Source: RYN-230 sp963768945
Lineage (GTDB): Bacteria > Actinomycetota > Actinomycetes > Streptosporangiales > Streptosporangiaceae
Reading direction: 5' to 3'
DNA length: 64,000 bases
Assembly: GCA_963768945.1 (NCBI GenBank)
Contig: CAVYJW010000006.1
Span: forward strand, 744,001-808,000
Made by a program: the position numbers and the translations under genes. Of this stretch, positions 49,148-57,125 are shown in pieces; positions within the stretch are counted from its first letter, which is position 1, and each line of letters opens with the position of its first letter. The notes under the pieces are model-generated. The model ran no database searches, had not been told where the DNA came from, and saw only the letters and a program-made list of their open reading frames with translations.

Positions 49148-50777
49148 CCCGCTCGGTCAGCTCGACCATGCCCTCGGCCAGCCCGCGCTTGCCCACGGTG
49201 ACCCGGTACGGGATGCCGACCAGTTCGGCGTCCCGGAACTTCACCCCGGCCCGCTCGGCCCGGTCATCAATGATCACCTCGAAGCCGGCCGCGGCGAGCT
49301 GGTCGTACAGGGCCGCGCCCGCCTTGGCCACCTCGGCGTCCTCGGACTGGGCGACGGTCACCACCACGGTGAACGGCGCCACGGCCAGCGGCCAGACGAT
49401 GCCGCGCTCGTCGTGGTGGACCTCGACGATGGCGGCCATCGCGCGCTCCACCCCGATCCCGTAGCTGCCCATGATCAGCGGGACGGCCTTGCCGTCCGGG
49501 CCGAGCACGGTCGCCCCGAACACCCTGGAGTAGCGGTCACCCAGCTTGAAGATGTGCCCGACCTCGATGGCCTCGATGAGCTCCACAGGCTCCCCGCACT
49601 GCGGGCAGGCTTCTCCCGCGGTGACTTCGCGCAGATCGGCCCACTGGCCCACGGCGATGTCCCGGGCCACCTCCACGCCGCGCAGGTGCTTGTCGTCGAC
49701 GTTGGCTCCGGTGACCATGTCGCGCCGCCCGTCAAGCGCGCGGTCCGCGATGATCGGCAGCCCGCTGACCCCGACCGCGCCCAGGCTGCCCGGCAGCGCG
49801 CCGAGCGCCTCCCTGATCTCCTCCGGCTGCGCCGGGCGCACCTCGGCCGCTCCGGTGGCGTCGATCAGCTTCTGCTCATTCAGCGCGTGGTCCCCGCGCA
49901 TCAGCACCAGGGTGAGCTCGCCGTCCAGCACGTAGACAAGCGTCTTGATCTGCCGCGTCGCGGGTGCGCCGTACCCGGAGGCCAGGTCCTCGATGGTCCG
50001 GACACCGGGGGTGTCGAACCGCTCCGGGACGTCCAGCCCGGGGCCGTCGGCTATGTCGGCCAGCCGTGACGTGGCCTTCTCGATGTTGGCCGCGTAGTTG
50101 CAGGCCGGGCAGTACACGACCAGGTCCTCACCGGAGGGCGAGGGGCACATGAACTCGGTGGAGTCACTGCCGCCCATGGTCCCGCTGGAGGCTTCGACAG
50201 GGATCGCCGGGATCCCGAGCCGCTCGAACGCGCGCACGTAGGCGCCGTAGTGCCGGTCGAAGGCGGCGTCCAGCCCGACCCGGTCCAGGTCGAAGCTGTA
50301 GGAGTCCTTCATGGTGAACTCACGGGTACGGATCAGCCCGGCCCGGGGCCGCGGCTCGTCCCGGAACTTGGTCTGGAACTGGTACCAGGCCTGCGGCAGC
50401 TGCTTGTGCGAGTTCAGCTCGGTGGCCAGGACCGCGAAGATCTCCTCGTGCGTCATGGCCAGCGCGAGCCGGGCGCCCTTCCGGTCGGCGAGCCGGAACA
50501 TCTCCTCGCCCATGATTTCCCACCGGCCGCTGCGCTCCCAGATCTCGGCCGGGTGCATGTCGGGCAGCAGGACCTCCTGCGCGCCGATCTGGTTCATCTC
50601 CTGCCGGATGATCTCGATGACCTTGGCGCGGACCCGCACGGCCAGCGGCAGCAGCGAGTAGTGCCCGGCCATCAGCTGGCGGATGTAACCGCCGCGCAGC
50701 AGCAGCCGGTGACTCGGCGCTCCCGCGTCCGCCGGGTCTTCCCGCAGGGTCGGGATGAACATCTGTGACCAGTGCAT
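49074..50777 (-). CDS. proS: Prolyl-tRNA synthetase, bacterial type
   Basis: A 567-aa class II aminoacyl-tRNA synthetase charging tRNA-Pro. Motif 2 appears as RDEPRPRAGLIRTREFTMKDSYSF, motif 3 as IMGSYGIGVERAMAAI. The insertion (editing) domain lies between about residues 230 and 390 (YVLDGELTLVLMRGDHALNEQKL), as in the bacterial long form. C-terminal anticodon-binding domain from about 470. Single gene; the 3' end overlaps terC. Confidence 0.97.
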   Translation of the reverse strand: MHWSQMFIPTLREDPADAGAPSHRLLLRGGYIRQLMAGHYSLLPLAVRVRAKVIEIIRQEMNQIGAQEVLLPDMHPAEIWERSGRWEIMGEEMFRLADRKGARLALAMTHEEIFAVLATELNSHKQLPQAWYQFQTKFRDEPRPRAGLIRTREFTMKDSYSFDLDRVGLDAAFDRHYGAYVRAFERLGIPAIPVEASSGTMGGSDSTEFMCPSPSGEDLVVYCPACNYAANIEKATSRLADIADGPGLDVPERFDTPGVRTIEDLASGYGAPATRQIKTLVYVLDGELTLVLMRGDHALNEQKLIDATGAAEVRPAQPEEIREALGALPGSLGAVGVSGLPIIADRALDGRRDMVTGANVDDKHLRGVEVARDIAVGQWADLREVTAGEACPQCGEPVELIEAIEVGHIFKLGDRYSRVFGATVLGPDGKAVPLIMGSYGIGVERAMAAIVEVHHDERGIVWPLAVAPFTVVVTVAQSEDAEVAKAGAALYDQLAAAGFEVIIDDRAERAGVKFRDAELVGIPYRVTVGKRGLAEGMVELTERATGETRKVAPDEVAAQLGALTARG

Positions 50778-50835
50778 GCGCGGGAAACTCTCCGTGTGGA
50801 ACGCCAGGGGGTGAGAAGTACAGCGGATTAGAAGC

Positions 50836-52377
50836 TTAGTGGGAGTCCGCGGCTGGCGCGGTGCCGACAGGCAGCCCCGGCTCCAGCGGCGGGGCGCCGA
50901 CCGCGCAGTTCGTCAGGCATTCCGGCATGGCCACCTGTTCGCCGGATGACGGCCGGAGCACGTTGTTGTCGACCAGCAGGGCCGACGCCACGGCGGCCAG
51001 CACCGTCAGGCCGGAGCAGATGAGCATGGCCTGGTGAAACCCCCGGTTCAGCGACGCCGCCTCGTGCAGCGCGCTGCCGCTGAGCCCGACGGCGGCCGGC
51101 AGGCCCGCCACCGCAAGCAGTCCCGCCGCCCGGGCCGTGGCGTTGTTGACCCCGCTGGCCACGCCCGCGTGCCGCTCATCCGCGCTGGCCAGCACGGTGG
51201 CGGTGAGCGGGGCCACGGTCATGGACAGGCCCACCCCGAACAGCAGCACCGGGGGCAGCACGTCGGTTACGTACGAGGGGTGCGGCCCGATCCGGGTCAG
51301 CAGCGCCAGCCCGGCTGCCGCCACCAGCAGCCCGCCGGTCATCAGCCAGCGCGGCCCGAAACGCTGAGCCAGCGCGCCAGCCCGCGCCGACAGGAGCAGC
51401 AGGGCCGCGGTCGAGGGCAGCAGGGAAATCCCGGCCTGCAGCGGCGTGAAGTGCGCGACCACCTGGAGACTCAGCACGAGGAGGAAGAACACCGCGCCCA
51501 TCGCCGCGTACACGATGAACGTGATCACGTTGATGGCGGTGAACTGCCGGGACGAGAAAATCCCCAGGGGCACCATCGGCGGGACCCGCCCGGGGTGCCG
51601 GCCACGCCGCCGTTCCAGCAGGACGAACGCGACCCCCGCGGCCACGCCCGCCAGGGCCGGGACCAGCGAGGCCAGCAGGGAGGAGTAGGGCGCCTCGATC
51701 AGCCCGTCGGTGATGCCGGCCAGGGCCAGCGCGGCGAGCACCGCGCCGGCGATGTCGAAGTGGCCCTGGGCGGTGGGGTCGCGGGTCTCCGGGACGTGCC
51801 GCATGGCCACGAAGATCACGGCCGCGCCGAGCGGCAGGTTGAGCAGGAAGATCCAGCGCCAGCCGATCGAGCCCACGATCCAGCCGCCGAGGAACGGGCC
51901 GATCGCGCCGGCCACGCCGCCCAGCCCGGACCAGGCGCCGATGGCCCGCGGCCGGTCATCGGCCGCGAACGCGGACTGGATGATGGCCAGCGAGCCTGGG
52001 GTGAGCAGTGCCCCGCCGATGCCCTGCAGCGCCCGGGCCGCGATCAGCACGCCGATGCCCGGGGCCAGGCCGCACAGCGCCGACGAGAGCGCGAACCAGA
52101 TCACGCCGATGAGGAACACGCGGCGGCGGCCGAACCGGTCACCCAGCGCCCCCCCGAGGAGGATCAGCCCGGCCAGGGTGAGGGTGTAGGCGGTCACCAC
52201 CCACTGCAGGCCGGCCAGCGAGGTGTGCAGCTCCCGGCCGATGGTCGGCAGCGCCACGTTGACCACCGTGGAATCGAGGAAGGCCATGCTCGATCCGAGC
52301 ACCGTGGCCGCGATGATCCACCGGCCGCGCGGCTCCCCGAGCCTGATCCGGCCAGGCGCGGTGGTCGCTGTAGCCAT
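50836..52377 (-). CDS. DHA2-family MFS drug exporter
   Basis: A 513-aa transporter of the EmrB/QacA type with about 14 membrane helices. The N-terminal MAFLDSTVVNVALPTIGRELHTSLAGLQWVVTAYTL and GDRFGRRRVFLIG are the family motifs. It ends in a short soluble tail. It stands alone, with a 15-bp tandem repeat just upstream of its ATG. Proton-driven efflux of drugs is the expected role; no substrate can be given. Confidence 0.92.
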   Translation of the reverse strand: MATATTAPGRIRLGEPRGRWIIAATVLGSSMAFLDSTVVNVALPTIGRELHTSLAGLQWVVTAYTLTLAGLILLGGALGDRFGRRRVFLIGVIWFALSSALCGLAPGIGVLIAARALQGIGGALLTPGSLAIIQSAFAADDRPRAIGAWSGLGGVAGAIGPFLGGWIVGSIGWRWIFLLNLPLGAAVIFVAMRHVPETRDPTAQGHFDIAGAVLAALALAGITDGLIEAPYSSLLASLVPALAGVAAGVAFVLLERRRGRHPGRVPPMVPLGIFSSRQFTAINVITFIVYAAMGAVFFLLVLSLQVVAHFTPLQAGISLLPSTAALLLLSARAGALAQRFGPRWLMTGGLLVAAAGLALLTRIGPHPSYVTDVLPPVLLFGVGLSMTVAPLTATVLASADERHAGVASGVNNATARAAGLLAVAGLPAAVGLSGSALHEAASLNRGFHQAMLICSGLTVLAAVASALLVDNNVLRPSSGEQVAMPECLTNCAVGAPPLEPGLPVGTAPAADSH

Positions 52378-52418
52378 TAGCCGATGTTCTCATTCAGAAG
52401 GATCGGGTGTCACCTGAG

Positions 52419-52463
52419 GGTTCAGGGCCCAGTGGTTCAGGGCCCGGTGGTTCAGGGCCCAGT
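52419..52463. repeat. 15-bp tandem repeat, three copies
   Basis: GGTTCAGGGCCCAGT at 52419-52433, 52434-52448 (one change) and 52449-52463, between the MFS start and the DUF1697 stop. Confidence 0.92.
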
Positions 52464-52466
52464 GGT

Positions 52467-53039
52467 TCAGCCTGAGACTCCGCACATGTCGAGCAGCTTG
52501 CGAACGGTGGCGAGGTTCCGGGCCGTGCCCGCGCCCTGCTTTGAGAGCGGCCGGGCCGCCCGGGTCAGCAGCGTGGCCAGCTCGCTGCGCCCGAAACCGT
52601 CTGGCGTGTGCAGGAACAAGGCCCGCCCGACGTACTGGACCGTGTCCCGGCTGCCCTTCTGCGCCACCGTGTCCTGGGCCTCGGCCACGCTGGCGACCAT
52701 CTCGGCCGCCGGCTCGGCGGGCAGGAACACCACGTGCACGGCCCTGAGGTTCGGCTCGCCGGAGTACGGGTTGTCCCGCGCGACCTGGGCCAGTTCCGCA
52801 CCGGACAGCACGATGACCCCGCACCGTACCCCCGTCCGTTCGCCGATGGCGTCTTCCAGCGCCGCCGCCAGCTGCACGGTGTCGGTCTCGCTGGTGCTGA
52901 AGACCAGGTTTCCGCTCTGGATGTATGTGGCGACATCCCCATGGCCGAGTGAGGCCGCCACCTCGCGCAAGTCGGCCATCGCGACCTTGTTGTGCCCGCC
53001 GAGGTTGATCCCGCGCAGCAGCGCGACATGAGTAACCAC
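52467..53039 (-). CDS. DUF1697 protein
   Basis: A 190-aa protein of the DUF1697 family: VALLRGINLGGHNKVAMADLREVAASLGHGDVATYIQSGNLVFS is the hallmark N-terminus, repeated in looser form after about residue 90 with PYSGEPNLRAVHVVFLP. The family is widespread and without known function. Cytoplasmic. Divergent from the NUDIX gene. Confidence 0.92.
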   Translation of the reverse strand: MVTHVALLRGINLGGHNKVAMADLREVAASLGHGDVATYIQSGNLVFSTSETDTVQLAAALEDAIGERTGVRCGVIVLSGAELAQVARDNPYSGEPNLRAVHVVFLPAEPAAEMVASVAEAQDTVAQKGSRDTVQYVGRALFLHTPDGFGRSELATLLTRAARPLSKQGAGTARNLATVRKLLDMCGVSG

Positions 53040-53099
53040 CCGGCCACCCTAACGAGCCCGGCAACGGTCCCGGCAGCGCGGCACCGGAGCGGACCTAGA

Positions 53100-53597
53100 A
53101 TGCTCGGCGTGGCTGAACCCGAGACGGCGCAGGACGCCCGGCTGCCCGAGCGGCGCGCGGGCCGGGTGATCCTGCTCGACCCCGGCGACCGGGTGCTGCT
53201 GATGCGATATGACGACGCGCTGCCCAACGGCCGGCACTGGACCACGCCCGGCGGCGGCCTGAACCCGGGCGAGGACTACGCCGACGCGGCCGTCCGCGAA
53301 CTGGCCGAGGAGACCGGCTGGACCGACATCCCGCTCCGCCGTGAGGTGCTCCAGCGCAGCCTGACCATGGAGTACGGCGGCCGCCTGGTCCACCAGCACG
53401 AGCGTCATTACCTGGCCCGCACCGATCAGCCGGGCCGCGCGCTGGGCGATGTGGCGCAGATGCACGCCGCCGACGGGATCGCCGCCTGGCGCTGGTGGAG
53501 CCTGGCCGAGCTGGACGCGACCGCCGAGGTCATCTGGCCTGCGGAGCTTGCTGACCTGATCCGGAAGGTCTTGGCTGAGGAGCAGGCCCCCGGCTGA
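53100..53597 (+). CDS. NUDIX hydrolase
   Basis: A 165-aa pyrophosphohydrolase. The Nudix box GGGLNPGEDYADAAVRELAEETGW near residues 60-83 is complete, including the REx2EE metal-binding glutamates. Flanking VILLDPGDRVLLMRYDD and HQHERHYLARTD are typical. ATG 53100 or GTG 53109 may start it. Substrate class (nucleotide sugar, dNTP or other) is unknown. A PIG-L gene follows after 34 bp. Confidence 0.92.
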   Translation: MLGVAEPETAQDARLPERRAGRVILLDPGDRVLLMRYDDALPNGRHWTTPGGGLNPGEDYADAAVRELAEETGWTDIPLRREVLQRSLTMEYGGRLVHQHERHYLARTDQPGRALGDVAQMHAADGIAAWRWWSLAELDATAEVIWPAELADLIRKVLAEEQAPG

Positions 53598-53631
53598 GCA
53601 GCCAGCGGGCGTCATCAGAGGGAGCGTGCCG

Positions 53632-54336
53632 ATGGAGCCCATGCCGGAAGACTGGAACCGGGCGGTCGCGGTGGTCGCGCACCCCGACGACCTGGAGTAC
53701 GGCGCGGCCGCCGCGGTGGCCCGGTGGACCCGCCAGGGCAAGCACGTCGCGTACCTGCTCGCCACCCGGGGCGAGGCCGGCATCCAGGGCATGGAGCCGG
53801 CCGTGGTCGGGCCACTGCGGGAGGACGAGGAACGGCGCAGCGCCGCCGTGGTCGGCGTGCATGAGGTGCGCTTCCTGGACCACCCGGACGGCCTGCTGGA
53901 GTACGGCCTGCCGCTGCGCCACGACCTGGCCGCCGTGCTGCGCGAGCAGCGCCCCGACGTCGTCATCACCATGAACTTCGACCTGACCTGGGGCGAGAGC
54001 GGGATGGTCAACCACGCCGACCACCGCGCGGTGGGACTGGCCGTGCTGGACGCGGTCCGGGACGCCGCCAACCCCTGGGTGTTCACCGACGCCGGCCCGG
54101 TCTGGGGTGGTGCCACCGAGGTCTACGTGGCGGGCGTGGAGGACCCCACCCACTACGTGGACGTCTCCGACACCATCAGCGCGGGGGTCGACTCGCTGCG
54201 CGAGCACAAGGCCTACCTCGACGGGCTGGGCCGTGACTTCGACCCGGACGAGTTCCTCCGCGACATGGCGGGCTACACGGGCCTGGCGGCCGGCTGCGAG
54301 TACGCGGTGGGGTTGCGCCGGTACACCACGGGCTGA
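53632..54336 (+). CDS. PIG-L-family deacetylase
   Basis: A 234-aa zinc deacetylase of the LmbE/PIG-L family, which includes MshB of mycothiol synthesis and mycothiol-conjugate amidase. AVVAHPDDLEYGAAAAVARW near residue 12 carries the HPDD metal site, and MVNHADHRAVG supplies the third histidine. EAGIQGME replaces the GE(A)G motif of MshB. ATG 53632 follows GAGGGAG by seven bases. Substrate unknown. Confidence 0.92.
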   Translation: MEPMPEDWNRAVAVVAHPDDLEYGAAAAVARWTRQGKHVAYLLATRGEAGIQGMEPAVVGPLREDEERRSAAVVGVHEVRFLDHPDGLLEYGLPLRHDLAAVLREQRPDVVITMNFDLTWGESGMVNHADHRAVGLAVLDAVRDAANPWVFTDAGPVWGGATEVYVAGVEDPTHYVDVSDTISAGVDSLREHKAYLDGLGRDFDPDEFLRDMAGYTGLAAGCEYAVGLRRYTTG

Positions 54337-54355
54337 GGGGTTAACTTCCTTCAGG

Positions 54356-54865
54356 TCACGCGGGACACGTCCAGTGGTCTTGTCCGGCCCGGGGCACGCC
54401 GTCATTGCCGGGCGGCGGGAACAGCACCCGCAGCGTGAACGCCTCCGCGGTCGGGCCGTACGCCCGAAGCCGCCTTACCCGGTCCTCGGCGTCGGCCGTG
54501 CCCGGCACGGTTCCGCGGGGGATCCACCACAGCGCGGTGTATGCCTCGGTCATCCGCTCGAACCACTGCCTGCGCCGGGCCAGCACGGCCCGGTGAGCAT
54601 CGGAGTACACGAAGGCGGCGAGCGCCTCGGGTGCTGCCCACACCGACAGGTTGACGATGACGCCCGCGCTGCCCGCCTGATCCCATTCGAACGCGCGCAC
54701 CGCGGTGGCGTTGCCATCCTCGGTCTGCAGCCGCCACACGAACCCCGGCGCGGCGTCCGCCGCCGCGTTGACCGGGTCGAGTGCGGCCACGAAGTCCGTG
54801 AGCTGCGGGCTGTCCAGCGGGGCCCGCAGCCGCGCGATGTTCACCTGCGCCAGCACATAATCCAC
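54356..54865 (-). CDS. DUF3291 protein
   Basis: A 169-aa protein of the DUF3291 group: YVLAQVNIARLRAPLDSPQLTDFVAALDPVNAAAD at the N-terminus, GFVWRLQTEDGNATAVRAF in the middle and ALWWIPRGTVPGTADAEDRVRRLRAYGPTAEAF near the end. Resembles the dimeric alpha-beta barrel fold. No known activity. Convergent with the PIG-L gene. Confidence 0.9.
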   Translation of the reverse strand: MDYVLAQVNIARLRAPLDSPQLTDFVAALDPVNAAADAAPGFVWRLQTEDGNATAVRAFEWDQAGSAGVIVNLSVWAAPEALAAFVYSDAHRAVLARRRQWFERMTEAYTALWWIPRGTVPGTADAEDRVRRLRAYGPTAEAFTLRVLFPPPGNDGVPRAGQDHWTCPA

Positions 54866-54942
54866 GCGCCCATGCTTTCACCCCGCATCCCCCGGGCCCA
54901 CCTCTCCCATACTCACCCGCCCCTACATGCTTTGACGGTTAT

Positions 54943-54958
54943 ATGCCTGGTAAGGCAT
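54943..54958 (+). promoter_or_regulatory. ArsR-type operator
   Basis: ATGCCT-GGTA-AGGCAT, perfect 6-bp arms, ending 9 bp before the ArsR ATG and next to a TTGACGG -35-like element. Placement implies autorepression. Confidence 0.7.
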
Positions 54959-54967
54959 TCTTGGTGC

Positions 54968-55348
54968 ATGAGCGCGATGTTCGCGGTGCTGGCGGAGCCA
55001 CGGCGGCGGCGGATCCTGGACCTGGTCCGGGACGGCGAGCGGTCGGTGGGGGAACTCGTCGAGGCGCTGTCGATGACCCAGCCCGCGGTCTCTAAGCACT
55101 TGCGGGTGCTGCGCGAGGCCGGCCTGGTCGAGGCCCGGGTGGACGAGCAGCGGCGGCTATACCGCCTCCGGCCAGAGCCGCTGCGCGAACTCGACGCCTG
55201 GCTGGCCCCGTACCGCTGGGCCTGGGACGCCAGCCTCGACCGGCTGGAGACCCGCCTCGGCGAGATGGCCCGGAGCGAGGAGCACGGGTCACGCGAACCG
55301 GCCGTTGCCGTGCCATCTCCATCCGAGCGAGGGGGGACACGCACATGA
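54968..55348 (+). CDS. ArsR-family regulator
   Basis: A 126-aa winged-helix repressor. MFAVLAEPRRRRILDLVRDGERSVGELVEAL and the recognition helix MTQPAVSKHLRVLREAGLVEARV are diagnostic, followed by QRRLYRLRPEPLRELDAWL. It lacks the cysteines of metal sensors. It belongs to the common actinobacterial pair of ArsR plus an SRPBCC protein; its stop overlaps the SRPBCC start (ATGA). A palindrome precedes the start. Confidence 0.92.
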   Translation: MSAMFAVLAEPRRRRILDLVRDGERSVGELVEALSMTQPAVSKHLRVLREAGLVEARVDEQRRLYRLRPEPLRELDAWLAPYRWAWDASLDRLETRLGEMARSEEHGSREPAVAVPSPSERGGTRT

Positions 55349-55858
55349 AGGGCACGCTGGAGCAGGCCTGCCCGCGCTGGCGGCTGCGCTTTACCCGGGA
55401 CCTGGACCACCCCGTGCCGCGGGTCTGGCGGGCAGTCACCGAACCCGGGGACCTGGAAACCTGGTTCCCGTTCCGGATCACGGGGGACTGGGCGGTGGGT
55501 AACCACCTCACCTTTTCCGACCCGCAGAGCCGGGTCCCGGACTTCACGGGCGAGGTACTCGCCTTCCAGCCTCCCGCACTGCTGGAGTTCCGCTGGGGGC
55601 CGGACACGCTGCGGCTGGAGGTCGTGGCCCGGGGCTCCGGGTGCACCCTCACCCTGCTGCACACGTTCGACGAACACGGCAAGGCGGCCCGGGACGCGGC
55701 CGGCTGGGCACGTGTGCCTGGACGCACTGGCCCGTCATCTGGACGGGAACAGCGCGCCGCCGGCCAGCCTGTGGGGAGAGGTCCATCCGGGCTACGTGAG
55801 CTCGTTCGGCCCGGAGGCCTCGGCGACCGGGGTGCCAGCTGGGTACGAGCCTGGGTGA
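55345..55858 (+). pseudogene. SRPBCC (AHSA1-like) protein, broken by one-base insertion
   Basis: Starts with ATG 55345 overlapping the ArsR stop. The AHSA1/START-like fold is clear: FTRDLDHPVPRVWRAVTEPGDLETWFPFRI, then LLEFRWGPDTLRLEV and LTLLHTFDEHGKAARDAAGW. After the Trp codon at 55705 one extra G in TGGGCAC shifts the frame; skipping it gives the expected HVCLDALARHLDGN, then LWGEVHPGYVSSFG, and a stop at 55856-55858. Without the skip, the frame runs on into the YbaK gene. Function of the intact protein would be ligand binding; no substrate known. Possibly a sequencing error. Confidence 0.8.
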
Positions 55859-55893
55859 CCGCCCAGCGTGCACGGCATCTAGAGTGTCTGACC

Positions 55894-56379
55894 GTGGCAG
55901 GACGTGGCACCCCGGCGACCGCGCTGCTGGCCAAGCAGCGCATCACGCACATTGTGCACGCCTACGAGCACGACCCGCGCCGGGCCGGTTACGGCCAGGA
56001 GGCCAGTGAGGCCCTCGGCGTGGCGCCGGAGCGGGTGTTCAAGACCCTGGTCGCCCAGGTGGACGGGGCCCTGACGGTCGGCGTGGTCCCGGTGGGCAGC
56101 CGGCTCGATCTCAAGGCGCTGGCCGCGGCGGCGGGCGGCCGGAAGGCGGCCATGGCCGACCCGGCCGACGCGGAGCGGGCCACGGGCTACGTCCTCGGTG
56201 GCATCTCCCCGCTCGGGCAGCGCAAACGGCTGCCGGTGGTGATCGACTCCTCGGCGCTGGGGTTCGGCACCATCTTCTGCAGCGGGGGGCGCCGAGGGCT
56301 GGAGATCGAGATCGCGCCCGGGGACCTGGTCCAGGCGGTGCACGCGACCGTGGCCGGCATCGCCCAGCCGCCCGCCTGA
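55894..56379 (+). CDS. YbaK/EbsC-type Cys-tRNA(Pro) deacylase
   Basis: A 161-aa editing protein. The fold runs from TPATALLAKQRITHIVHAYEHDP through ASEALGVAPERVFKTLVAQVDGALTVGVVPVGSRLDLKALAAAAGG to GYVLGGISPLGQRKRLPVVIDSSAL, which matches YbaK closely. It hydrolyses cysteine wrongly attached to tRNA-Pro; proS is 5 kb away. GTG 55894 is the best start. Because of the indel upstream, the frame is also open back to 55345, so an automatic call may produce a false SRPBCC-YbaK fusion. Confidence 0.9.
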   Translation: MAGRGTPATALLAKQRITHIVHAYEHDPRRAGYGQEASEALGVAPERVFKTLVAQVDGALTVGVVPVGSRLDLKALAAAAGGRKAAMADPADAERATGYVLGGISPLGQRKRLPVVIDSSALGFGTIFCSGGRRGLEIEIAPGDLVQAVHATVAGIAQPPA

Positions 56380-56410
56380 GCGGTGGCATGATCCAGCTTG
56401 GCTTCCTGTC

Positions 56411-57016
56411 CTACCTCGGGCGCTTGATGGCGACGAGGGGCATGAACAGGTCGTCCACGATTGCCAGGATCCGCTCCGGCGGGATCGGCTTGTAGGTCAT
56501 CAGCATGTCGTGGCGCATCAGGTCGAACGGCATGGTCAGGACGGCCGGGGGGATCCGGACGAGGTCGATCTCGCCGCGCTCGTGCGCCCGGGCGAAGACC
56601 TGGTCTGACCACAGCGGCCGGTCGGCCAGGACCTTCTCGCGCACCTGGGCCGGGGTGAGGCCGCTGCTGGCCAGCAGGCCGGAGAACACGGCGCTGATGA
56701 TGGCGGCGAAGCTGACCCGCGTGCCGCTGAAGCTGCTGAGCAGCGCGATCATGTCGCCGCGCAGGCTCCCGGTGTCGGGGAGGTCGACGGGGTGCGTCGT
56801 GCCGTAGTGGCGGATGGCGGCGATCACCAGGTCGTCCTTGTTGGGCCAGCGCCGGTACAGCACCGCCACGCCCGTCTTCGCGCGGGCCGCGACCGACTCC
56901 ATCGTCAGCCTGGCGAAGCCGGCCTTCACGAGCTCCTGCCACGCGGCCTCCAGCAGCGCGGCCTCCAGTTCCTCCCCCCGCCGCCGTTGCCGGGTCCGCT
57001 GCGCCTGCTCGGTCAT
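56411..57016 (-). CDS. TetR-family regulator
   Basis: A 201-aa repressor. The N-terminal domain ELEAALLEAAWQELVKAGFARLTMESVAARAKTGVAVLYRRWPNKDDLV is the TetR helix-turn-helix. The C-terminal ligand domain (DLPDTGSLRGDMIALLSSF) resembles the TetR_C group that controls exporters. Divergent from a DHA2 exporter over a 109-bp region with a 9-bp-arm palindrome, so it almost surely represses that exporter. Confidence 0.93.
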   Translation of the reverse strand: MTEQAQRTRQRRRGEELEAALLEAAWQELVKAGFARLTMESVAARAKTGVAVLYRRWPNKDDLVIAAIRHYGTTHPVDLPDTGSLRGDMIALLSSFSGTRVSFAAIISAVFSGLLASSGLTPAQVREKVLADRPLWSDQVFARAHERGEIDLVRIPPAVLTMPFDLMRHDMLMTYKPIPPERILAIVDDLFMPLVAIKRPR

Positions 57017-57086
57017 GGCACCAGCATAGCGACCCAGGGGGAATTAAGAGAAGCTTGCATTCCTTAACGGTACGTCCTATTCTGTC

Positions 57087-57112
57087 TATAAGAGAGTTAC
57101 TCATCTCTTATA
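57087..57112. promoter_or_regulatory. TetR operator between regulator and exporter
   Basis: TATAAGAGA and TCTCTTATA are perfect 9-bp arms with an 8-bp spacer, 13 bp upstream of the exporter ATG and in an AT-rich promoter island. A looser TTAAG...CTTAA pair at about 57044-57065 may be a second site. Confidence 0.8.
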
Positions 57113-57125
57113 TGAGGAGAGAGGC

